Source of the DNA: GCA-002704185 sp902588515
GTDB taxonomy: Bacteria > Pseudomonadota > Alphaproteobacteria > Pelagibacterales > Pelagibacteraceae
Length of the DNA: 5,729 bases
Assembly (NCBI GenBank): GCA_902588515.1
Contig: CACIPP010000021.1
Span: 1 to 5,729, forward strand
Reading direction: 5' to 3'
Shown: positions 1 to 5,729 of the stretch, piece by piece
Layout of the letters: each line of letters begins with the position of its first letter
Numbering within the stretch: the first letter of the stretch is position 1
Notes under the pieces: model-generated
The model's database searches: none
What the model was told of the DNA's origin: nothing
What the model saw: the letters and a program-made list of their open reading frames with translations, nothing else
Position numbers and translations under genes: made by a program

Positions 1-728
1 AAATTAAATATTTTTTTAATGCTCTTAAAATTAATTTTTTCATCTAACAAACCATCTAGTTGCATGTTGCCAAAAATCTTTTTCTCACTAATATTAAACG
101 AAAGATCTGATCTTAAATTCAAATTGACTAGCTGGGCAGAACCCTTTTTAAAAGAAACTTCTTTATTATTTATTACAATTTGAGAGTTTATATTTGTTAA
201 AAAGGGAAGATTTTCAAAAAGATCTACAGATGCTTGTTGAACAAATCCGTCGAAAAAATATTCTTTTAATTTAAATTTTTCGTCTATCTTAAATTTTAAT
301 TTACCTCTTATCTTTCCATCTAATATTTTATCAAAATTTTTTGTTAATAATACATTTTTCGATGTATCAAGTATTTTTTTTATATTTTTAATTTCATTAT
401 TTTTTAAATTAATATTTACTTCCTCAAGAATATAAACTTTGCTAAATGCTGGGGTTAGTTTAATAAAAAATTGCAGCTGATTAATATGTATTTTCTCGTT
501 ATTAATTTTAATATTTGGTTCTATTAACTCTAGTGCAAGATTAAAATTTTTAATATTTAAGGATATATTTATCTTTTGAAAATCAACTTTTGCAATAGCT
601 ATATTGTTTTGAATTTTGTTTTTAACAAGGTTATTGAATTTATTGGTACTAATACCATAGCTAAGTAGTAAAATCAGAATAAATAAAATTGATGCTACGA
701 CCGATAATATTTTAAAAAATTTACTCAT
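1..728 (-). CDS. AsmA-like membrane-anchored protein, N-terminal part (cut by left window edge)
   Basis: An open frame starts with ATG at 728-726 and stays open for 242 codons to the window edge, so the C-terminus is missing. The protein begins MSKFFKILSVVASILF, a short basic start followed by a hydrophobic segment at about residues 5-24. This fits an uncleaved inner-membrane anchor with the rest in the periplasm. What follows alternates short hydrophobic beta-strand-like stretches with polar ones (for example around residues 45-110 and 185-235), the style of AsmA/YhdP/DUF3971 proteins. That family is thought to bridge the envelope and help move phospholipids to the outer membrane. I see no catalytic motif. 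The start lies 6 bases after the prfB stop, so it is probably co-transcribed with mrcA and prfB. No clear Shine-Dalgarno precedes it. The CDS is secure. The family call is a moderate inference from architecture, not from a diagnostic motif. Confidence 0.8.
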   Translation of the reverse strand, partial: MSKFFKILSVVASILFILILLLSYGISTNKFNNLVKNKIQNNIAIAKVDFQKINISLNIKNFNLALELIEPNIKINNEKIHINQLQFFIKLTPAFSKVYILEEVNINLKNNEIKNIKKILDTSKNVLLTKNFDKILDGKIRGKLKFKIDEKFKLKEYFFDGFVQQASVDLFENLPFLTNINSQIVINNKEVSFKKGSAQLVNLNLRSDLSFNISEKKIFGNMQLDGLLDEKINFKSIKKIFN

Positions 729-734
729 AATTTA

Positions 735-1815
735 TTAATCATTGCACATAACTAATGCCTTTGACAAAAAGTCATCAATTTCACCATTTAGAACTTTTTC
801 TGGATTGGTGCTTTGAAAGTTCGTTCTAGTATCCTTTACTAATTTATATGGTTGTAAAATATATGACCTAATCTGATTACCCCAACCAATATCTTTTTTT
901 TGATTTGTTTTTTTACTTAAATCGTTCTGTTTTTTAATTTCCATTTCATACAATCTAGCCTTGAGAATATTTAAAGCTGTTGCTTTGTTTTTATGTTGCG
1001 ATCTTTCATTTTGACATTGTGCAACTATACCAGAAGGCAAGTGAGTTATTCTTACTGCGCTATCAGTTGTATTGACGTGTTGTCCACCTGCTCCGCTTGA
1101 TCTGTAAGTATCTATTCTTAAGTCTTTATCGTTAATTTCGATTTGTATGTCATCATTAATAACCGGATATACCCATACACTTGCAAAACTTGTATGCCTT
1201 CTTTTGTTTGAGTCAAACGGGGAAATTCTAACCAATCTATGTATGCCAGATTCTCTTTTTAAAAAACCATAAAGATTTAAACCTGTAATTTTTATTGTTG
1301 ATGATTTTATACCCGCTTCTTCTCCTTTGGTTTCGTGAATTAAATCATACTTAAAATTTTTCTTCTCTGCCCATTTTACATACATTCTTCTTAACATTTC
1401 GGCCCAATCTTGGCTTTCTGTACCGCCAGCTCCTGCGTGAACTTCAATATAACAATCCAATGGATCGTTTTTTTGATCTAAAAAACATAAAAGCTCGAAG
1501 TCTTTTAATTTTATAATTGTGTTTTGTATATTTTGCGCTAATTCTAATTCTAATTCTTCGTCAGCTTCTTTTTCTAAATCTTTAGATAAGTCGAATAAAT
1601 CATCATAAGATTTTTTTAATTGATTAAATTCACTTATAGTTTTTTCATGTTGATTTTTCTGCCTCATTATAATTTGGGCTTCTTCAGAATTATTCCAAAA
1701 ATCAGGTTGATTTATTTTATCTTCAAGGGACTTTAACTTGTCCTCAATTTGGTTTTTGTCAAAGATAACTCCTGATATTTTGCAATGATTTTTCTATATC
1801 AATTAACTTATACAT
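735..1815 (-). CDS. prfB: Peptide chain release factor 2 (RF2), made by programmed +1 frameshift; join of 1815-1762 and 1760-735
   Basis: RF2 recognises UAA and UGA in the ribosomal A site and triggers peptidyl-tRNA hydrolysis. The gene lies in two frames. The first 18 codons (1815-1762, MYKLIDIEKSLQNIRSYL) end at TGA 1761-1759. Skipping T1761 and continuing at GAC 1760-1758 gives 341 more residues to TAA 737-735. The 359-residue product is close to the 365 of E. coli RF2. After the shift come the conserved PDFW (about 37-40), AGAGGTESQDW (from about 127), the SPF tripeptide that reads stop codons (198-200) and the catalytic GGQ in SGAGGQHVN (243-245). SPF and GGQ have the same spacing as in E. 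coli. The Met at 1667 is an internal residue; starting there would remove most of domain 1. The start overlaps the mrcA stop (TAATG), with only a weak GGA upstream, so coupled translation is likely. Confidence 0.97.
1758..1773 (-). promoter_or_regulatory. RF2 programmed +1 frameshift site
   Basis: On the minus strand the sequence is AGGAGTTATCTTTGAC. In the first frame it reads AGG AGT TAT CTT TGA C. The internal Shine-Dalgarno-like AGGAG sits at 1773-1769, the slippery CTT at 1764-1762 and the TGA at 1761-1759, followed by C, a weak termination context. The E. coli element is AGG GGG TAT CTT TGA C, so order and spacing are identical. When RF2 is scarce, the Leu-tRNA slips from CUU to UUU and translation continues in the +1 frame. 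When RF2 is plentiful, the ribosome stops. This gives negative autoregulation. The mechanism is established in E. coli; its action here is inferred from sequence identity of the element. Confidence 0.96.
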
Positions 1816-1817
1816 TA
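1813..1817 (-). promoter_or_regulatory. mrcA stop / prfB start overlap (TAATG)
   Basis: The TAA stop of mrcA (1817-1815) and the ATG of prfB (1815-1813) share one base. No strong Shine-Dalgarno precedes the ATG, only GGA about 8 bases upstream. Ribosomes ending mrcA probably restart on prfB. Because this stop is UAA, RF2 itself can act at the junction, although RF1 can too. Confidence 0.85.
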
Positions 1818-4163
1818 ATAAATTCCATTATTTACAGGGTTAATACTATTTGTTTTTTTTGTCATACTATTTATTTTAAATCCCTCGACTATAGTATTTT
1901 TGCTATTTGATTTTACTATCTTTCCTGAATTAACATCAATTTTTTCTAATTTAATCGATGGGGGAACTTTAAAAAATGGCCTGTCAGTATTTAAATTTAG
2001 TTTTTTAACAATATCTCTAAATATTGGTAGTGCAGCTTTTGATCCGGTCTCTTTTTTGCCTAATGTTGCAGGTTCATCAAATCCAACATATACACCAATT
2101 AATACGTTTGGGGTAAACCCAATGAACCATGCATCAAAATTATCATTTGTTGTTCCCGTTTTTCCTCCTAATTCAATATTCAAGTTCTTGATTTTTTTGG
2201 CTGTCCCACGATCTACTACTCCCTTTAAAATATTAACCATCTGAAATGCTGTAGAGTCTGAAAACACTCGCTCAAAATTGTATTTTATCGTCGGTGGCTT
2301 TCCTTTTAAATAATCCTTGTTACAACCATTGCACTCTATTTTTTTATTTTTAAAAATTGTTTTTCCATTCTGGTCTTGAATATGATCAATTAAAGTTGGT
2401 GAAATTTTTTTACCACCATTTACAAAACTCGCATAAGCGCTCGCTAAATTAATTAAGTTGGTTTCACCAGAACCTAATGAATAAGACAAAATTTTAATTG
2501 GTTCGTTATAAATATTTAATTTTTTTGAAATTGTATTTATTTTATCTAATCCAACTTTTTGAGCAATTCTTACAGTTGTCAAATTTTTTGATTTTTCTAT
2601 TCCGGATCTAAATGTATTTAATCCATAAAATTTTTTTCCATAATTACTTGGTTTCCACTTAAATTCCCCTTTATTTTGGTCTAATACGAATGGAGCATCT
2701 AAAATAAGATCATTGGGTTTGAAGCCATTTTCTAATGCGGTAGCATAGACAAAAGGTTTGAAGGCCGAACCTGGTTGCCTTTTCGCTTGTGTGACTCTAT
2801 TAAACTGATTTAAGTCAAAGTTATATCCTCCAACAAGTGCATAAACTCTTCCATTCCATGGATTCATAACTACCACTCCGCCATTCACAATTGGTATTTG
2901 ATCAAGAATATATTCTCCAGTTTTTTTGTTTTTACTTACAAAGATTAAGTCGTTAGCTTTTACAATTTGATTTGCATTTTTTATTTTAGGTCCTTTATAA
3001 TCAGAAGATATGTATCTTCTCGCCCATTGATAATTTTGCTTTGTTATTGTCGTTTTGATGTTTTCTTCGGTATAAATATTTATTTTGTCGTTGGAAACTT
3101 CAGTGACTAACGCAAGTTTTTTATTTCTATAATTATTTTTTTTATTTGAAACTATATTTTTAAATTCTTCTAGAGATACATTTTCATTCACTGGTCCTCT
3201 CCAACCATGTCGCTTGTCATAAGATTCCAAATTTTTTATCAATGAATTTATTGATATTAGTTGTACGTCATTGTCTAGTGACGTTTTAACATACATTCCG
3301 CCTTTGTATAAATTTTCTTCTCCATATTTTTCATACAATTTTTTTCTTACTTCTTCAGAGAAAAAAAGTGAATTTTCAAAAAGCGTGATTTTCTTTTTTT
3401 TTAAGTTTATTTTTCTATTTTTCTCTTCTGAAAAAGTTTTTTTATCTATAAAATTATTTTCATACATCCTGCTCAAAACCCAATTTTTTCTCTTAAATGC
3501 TAAATTATTTTTTTTGTAAGGATTGTATTTGCTTGGAGCCTTTGGAAGAGATGCAAGTAGTGCAGCTTCAGCGAAATTTATTTCGTTTACAGATTTATCA
3601 AAATATATCATGCTTGCAGAAGCAATACCATATGCCCTTTCACCCAAATAAATTTCATTTAAATAGAGTTCAAGAATTCTTTGTTTTGATAATGTTTTCT
3701 CTATTCTAAATGCTAGTATAGCTTCTTTTATTTTTCTTGATAATGATACGTCAGAAGTTAATAAAAAATTTTTGGCAACCTGTTGTGTTATTGTTGAAGC
3801 GCCTTCTAATCTGGAACCTGATATAATATTCTCAATATTCTTAAATACTGCACGCGTTATTCCTTTTGCATCAATTCCGGGATGCTTAAAAAAGTTTTTA
3901 TCTTCTGCTGATAAAAAAGCATATATAATTTTCTTTGGTATTTGTTCATACTTTATAAACGATCTTCTCTGTCTGGAAAAATCAGCAATGATCTCACCAC
4001 TTGAGTTGTAGACTTTTGTGGAAACTGGTGGTTTATAATTTTTTAAAAAATCAAAATCCGGCAAATCTGTCGAAAAGTACCAGATTGCTGTAAAAATTAA
4101 AAAAAAACCTATGAAAATCAGGGTAAGTGTTAATAATAAAATTTTATTTATTAAGCTTTTCAT
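1815..4163 (-). CDS. mrcA: Penicillin-binding protein 1A, bifunctional glycosyltransferase/transpeptidase
   Basis: This inner-membrane enzyme polymerises lipid II into glycan strands and cross-links their peptides in the periplasm. The 782-residue protein has a short cytoplasmic start and a membrane helix at about 7-29. The GT51 glycosyltransferase domain follows, with SAEDKNFFKHPG (catalytic Glu87), EGASTITQQVAKN (120-132) and LELYLNEIYLG (second Glu170). An OB-like insert typical of class A PBP1A covers about 320-425 and includes HGWRGP. The transpeptidase domain carries SAFK (nucleophile Ser466, Lys469), SKN (525-527) and KTGTT (668-672). All catalytic residues are present and the length is within the usual range for the family. 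The only two cysteines form a CNGC pair (611, 614). The start at 4163 gives the expected anchor; no clear Shine-Dalgarno precedes it. It is the first gene of the likely operon with prfB and is divergent from rne. Confidence 0.97.
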   Translation of the reverse strand: MKSLINKILLLTLTLIFIGFFLIFTAIWYFSTDLPDFDFLKNYKPPVSTKVYNSSGEIIADFSRQRRSFIKYEQIPKKIIYAFLSAEDKNFFKHPGIDAKGITRAVFKNIENIISGSRLEGASTITQQVAKNFLLTSDVSLSRKIKEAILAFRIEKTLSKQRILELYLNEIYLGERAYGIASASMIYFDKSVNEINFAEAALLASLPKAPSKYNPYKKNNLAFKRKNWVLSRMYENNFIDKKTFSEEKNRKINLKKKKITLFENSLFFSEEVRKKLYEKYGEENLYKGGMYVKTSLDNDVQLISINSLIKNLESYDKRHGWRGPVNENVSLEEFKNIVSNKKNNYRNKKLALVTEVSNDKINIYTEENIKTTITKQNYQWARRYISSDYKGPKIKNANQIVKANDLIFVSKNKKTGEYILDQIPIVNGGVVVMNPWNGRVYALVGGYNFDLNQFNRVTQAKRQPGSAFKPFVYATALENGFKPNDLILDAPFVLDQNKGEFKWKPSNYGKKFYGLNTFRSGIEKSKNLTTVRIAQKVGLDKINTISKKLNIYNEPIKILSYSLGSGETNLINLASAYASFVNGGKKISPTLIDHIQDQNGKTIFKNKKIECNGCNKDYLKGKPPTIKYNFERVFSDSTAFQMVNILKGVVDRGTAKKIKNLNIELGGKTGTTNDNFDAWFIGFTPNVLIGVYVGFDEPATLGKKETGSKAALPIFRDIVKKLNLNTDRPFFKVPPSIKLEKIDVNSGKIVKSNSKNTIVEGFKINSMTKKTNSINPVNNGIY

Positions 4164-4187
4164 AAATAGTAATAATCCATAATAAAG

Positions 4188-4218
4188 TTGTCATATTTGT
4201 GAATTATATTATTATAAT
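4188..4218 (+). promoter_or_regulatory. Candidate sigma-70-type promoter for rne
   Basis: TTGTCA at 4188-4193 matches five of six bases of the -35 consensus, and TATAAT at 4213-4218 matches the -10 consensus exactly. The 19-bp spacer is longer than the ideal 17. Transcription would begin near 4225 and leave a leader of about 45 bases. In DNA this AT-rich a TATAAT hexamer can easily arise by chance. Confidence 0.4.
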
Positions 4219-4219
4219 T
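4202..4219. repeat. Perfect 7-bp inverted repeat in the divergent promoter region
   Basis: AATTATA (4202-4208), a 4-base spacer TTAT, then TATAATT (4213-4219). The right arm contains the candidate rne -10 element, and the left arm gives TATAAT on the minus strand. It could be an operator for a dimeric regulator or simply back-to-back -10-like sequences. The AT-only composition lowers its weight. Confidence 0.5.
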
Positions 4220-4221
4220 AC

Positions 4222-4252
4222 ATTATAGAATTATGAAAAGTTTATTAATCAA
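4222..4252 (-). promoter_or_regulatory. Candidate promoter for the mrcA-prfB operon
   Basis: On the minus strand, TTGATT (4252-4247) and TATAAT (4227-4222) are separated by 19 bases. The -10 is perfect, but the -35 matches only four of six and the spacer is long. Transcription would start near 4215, giving a leader of about 50 bases before the mrcA ATG. A second TATAAT on this strand (4208-4203) has no recognisable -35 partner. Confidence 0.3.
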
Positions 4253-4260
4253 ATTATCCC

Positions 4261-4264
4261 AAGG
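4261..4264 (+). promoter_or_regulatory. Weak ribosome binding site for rne
   Basis: AAGG lies 6 bases before the ATG at 4271. It is a short but correctly placed Shine-Dalgarno match, and it supports this start over any downstream ATG. Confidence 0.5.
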
Positions 4265-4270
4265 TATATT

Positions 4271-5729
4271 ATGGAAAAGAGAATTCTTATTGATGCTTCT
4301 CACAAGAAGCAAACCAGAGTTGCAATCACTAATGACAATCGAGTTGATGGTTACGAGTTTGAAGACTCAGACAAGAAGCAATTAAAAGGCAATATCTATT
4401 TAGGCAGAATTAGCCGTGTAGAACCATCTTTACAGGCGGCATTTGTAGATTTTGGAAACGAGAGACATGGTTTTTTAGCCTTTAATGATATCCAAACAGA
4501 ATATTATCAAATTCCTAAAGCTGATAAGGAAGTTATTATAAAAATTGAGGAGGAAGTTAGAGAGGAATTAAAAGAAAATCAAGATGATGATTTAGAAAGC
4601 AATGACACAAGTGACGAAAATTCTAATTTTAAAAATGAAAATGAGTTAAAAGAAAATACTCAATTTGGTCAGCAAGAAGACAGTGGTATTAAAAAAAAAG
4701 TTGATGATATTAGGAATAAAAAGAAATTTAAAAGATACAGAATTCAAGAAGTAATAAAACCCAACCAAATTATCTTAGTTCAAATTGTTAAGGAAGAACG
4801 AGGAAAGAAAGGCGCTGCTTTAACCACCTATTTATCTCTTGCTGGTAAATACATAGTATTGATGCCAAACACAGCTAAGGGAGGCGGGATATCAAGAAAA
4901 ATTTTTAATTCACAGGATAGAAAACATATTAGGACTGTAATTAATGACTTGGAAATACCAAAAACGATGGGATTAATAGTTAGGACAGCAGGCGCAAAAA
5001 AAACAAAAAATGAAATAAAAAATGATTTAGATGTTTTGTTAAGTATTTGGAGTGAGATTGCAAATAAAACTTTAGAATCTAATGCGCCAGCACTTATACA
5101 CGAAGAGGGAGATTTGATTTATAGGACCATAAGGGATTTTTTTAATTCTGAAACAGATGATATAATTGTTGAGGGTGAAAATGGTTTTAAAATAGCGAAA
5201 AAATATTGTGGAATTATTGCGAAAGATCAAATTAAAAAAATAAAAAAATATAAATCTAAGAAACCATTATTTCATTCATATGAGATAGAAGAATATTTAA
5301 ATAAAATATTTGAACCTAGGGTAGAATTAAAATCAGGTGGATATTTAATAATAAGCCCAACTGAGGCTCTAGTTGCGATAGATATAAATTCGGGGAAAGC
5401 AACAAAAGAAAGAAATGTTGAAAAAACTGCCTTAGCAACCAACTTAGAAGCTGCTGAAGAAATAGCAAGACAAATTAAGTTAAGAGATTTAGCAGGCTTA
5501 ATAGTTGTTGATTTTATAGATATGGAAAATTTTTCTAATAGAAGATTTGTTGAAAGAAAAATGAAAGAAGCTCTCAGAACTGATAAAGCTAGAACTCAAG
5601 TAGGAAGAATAAGTAATTTTGGTCTCTTGGAAATGACTAGACAAAGATTAAGAGAAAGCTCTGTAAAGTGGCAGAATGTATTATCTAAAGAATCTTTTTC
5701 GGAAAAAATTTTAAGATTGGTCGAACAAA
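4271..5729 (+). CDS. rne: Ribonuclease E, N-terminal catalytic part (cut by right window edge)
   Basis: RNase E is a single-strand endoribonuclease that starts mRNA decay and matures rRNA and tRNA. Here 486 codons are present and the frame is open at the edge. The start MEKRILIDASHKKQTRVAI matches the family N-terminus. The S1 RNA-binding domain follows (NIYLGRISRVEPSLQAAFVDFG, then HGFL near 66-69). It is split by a charged insertion at about 84-155 before it resumes with IQEVIKPNQIILVQIVKEERG. The 5'-sensor/RNase H-like region includes MPNTAKGGGISRK and GLIVRTAG. The DNase I-like catalytic part has VAIDINSG (Asp371) and GLIVVDFIDM (Asp414). These match E. coli Asp303 and Asp346, with the same 43-residue separation and an offset of 68 that the insertion explains. 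FGLLEMTRQR (448-457) is also present. The zinc-link CPxC motif and any C-terminal scaffold lie beyond the window. RNase G is less likely because of the N-terminal match and the insertion. Confidence 0.96.
   Translation, partial: MEKRILIDASHKKQTRVAITNDNRVDGYEFEDSDKKQLKGNIYLGRISRVEPSLQAAFVDFGNERHGFLAFNDIQTEYYQIPKADKEVIIKIEEEVREELKENQDDDLESNDTSDENSNFKNENELKENTQFGQQEDSGIKKKVDDIRNKKKFKRYRIQEVIKPNQIILVQIVKEERGKKGAALTTYLSLAGKYIVLMPNTAKGGGISRKIFNSQDRKHIRTVINDLEIPKTMGLIVRTAGAKKTKNEIKNDLDVLLSIWSEIANKTLESNAPALIHEEGDLIYRTIRDFFNSETDDIIVEGENGFKIAKKYCGIIAKDQIKKIKKYKSKKPLFHSYEIEEYLNKIFEPRVELKSGGYLIISPTEALVAIDINSGKATKERNVEKTALATNLEAAEEIARQIKLRDLAGLIVVDFIDMENFSNRRFVERKMKEALRTDKARTQVGRISNFGLLEMTRQRLRESSVKWQNVLSKESFSEKILRLVEQ

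Larger units (their letters stand above)
4164..4270. other. Divergent intergenic region between mrcA and rne
   Basis: This 107-bp gap is the only real intergenic space in the window and must hold the start signals for both transcription units. It is extremely AT-rich. It holds promoter-like hexamers on both strands and an 18-bp inverted repeat. I find no tRNA, terminator stem or obvious riboswitch. Part of the rne leader (from 4233) could be read as a short frame, but that is probably chance. Confidence 0.8.

Noticed and set aside
735..1667. Taking the ATG at 1667 as the prfB start
   Set aside because: The same frame continues upstream with typical RF2 N-terminal sequence (PDFWNN and a helical region) as far as the frameshift site. 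Starting at 1667 would delete most of domain 1.
1744..1761. TGA at 1761 as a sense codon (UGA reassigned) or a sequencing error
   Set aside because: The first frame meets a second TGA five codons later (1746-1744), so simple readthrough does not give RF2. The exact match to the known frameshift element makes an error unlikely.
1853..1860. T-rich runs (here and at 894-901 and 3394-3402) as intrinsic terminators
   Set aside because: They lie inside coding sequence as lysine codons of minus-strand genes and have no preceding GC-rich stem.
1900..4011. Several plus-strand open frames of 70-114 codons (1900-2244, 3271-3519, 3497-3709, 3772-4011)
   Set aside because: All lie antisense within mrcA, whose full length is explained by conserved PBP1A motifs. 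Their products look like low-complexity shadows with no recognisable domain.
4233..4385. A 50-codon plus-strand frame starting MKSLLIKLSQ upstream of and overlapping rne
   Set aside because: It has no Shine-Dalgarno, and most of it overlaps rne in another frame where the RNase E sequence is conserved. Its resemblance to the mrcA start is noted separately.
1..5729. CRISPR array, insertion sequence, tRNA or phage-like genes
   Set aside because: No regularly spaced direct repeats, transposase motifs, terminal inverted repeats or tRNA-like segments were seen. Apart from the 107-bp gap between mrcA and rne and the 6 bases after prfB, the whole window is coding.

Overview
The window is strongly AT-rich and gene-dense. 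It holds four genes, two of them cut by the window edges, and only one intergenic gap longer than a few bases (4164-4270). Content and gene order (RNase E divergent from penicillin-binding protein 1A, then peptide chain release factor 2) suggest a small-genome alphaproteobacterium, most likely of the SAR11/Pelagibacterales type. This rests on the base composition, the Lys/Asn/Ile-rich proteins, the tight packing and the insertion in the RNase E S1 domain. It is an inference: another AT-rich alphaproteobacterial lineage is possible, and no taxonomic search was run.

Minus strand, in transcription order: mrcA (4163-1815) encodes a complete bifunctional PBP1A. Its stop overlaps the start of prfB in a TAATG junction. 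prfB (1815-735) encodes RF2, but in two reading frames: an 18-codon first segment ends at an in-frame TGA, and the rest is reached through a canonical +1 programmed frameshift site (AGGAG, spacer, CTT TGA C at 1773-1758). Six bases after prfB starts a membrane-anchored AsmA-like protein (728 to the left edge, incomplete). The spacing suggests one operon, mrcA-prfB-asmA-like.

Plus strand: rne begins at 4271 and runs off the right edge. It covers the S1 domain, which carries a charged, low-complexity insertion of about 70 residues, and most of the catalytic domain, with both metal-binding aspartates present.

The 107-bp gap between mrcA and rne must hold promoters for both directions. It contains candidate -35/-10 pairs on each strand and a perfect 7-bp inverted repeat with a 4-bp spacer.

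The genes cover cell-wall synthesis (PBP1A), envelope maintenance (AsmA-like, tentative), translation termination (RF2) and RNA decay (RNase E). I see no mobile element, CRISPR array, tRNA, rRNA or clear new system. The most notable item is the RF2 autoregulatory frameshift: a single-frame gene call would miss the first 49 residues of the protein.
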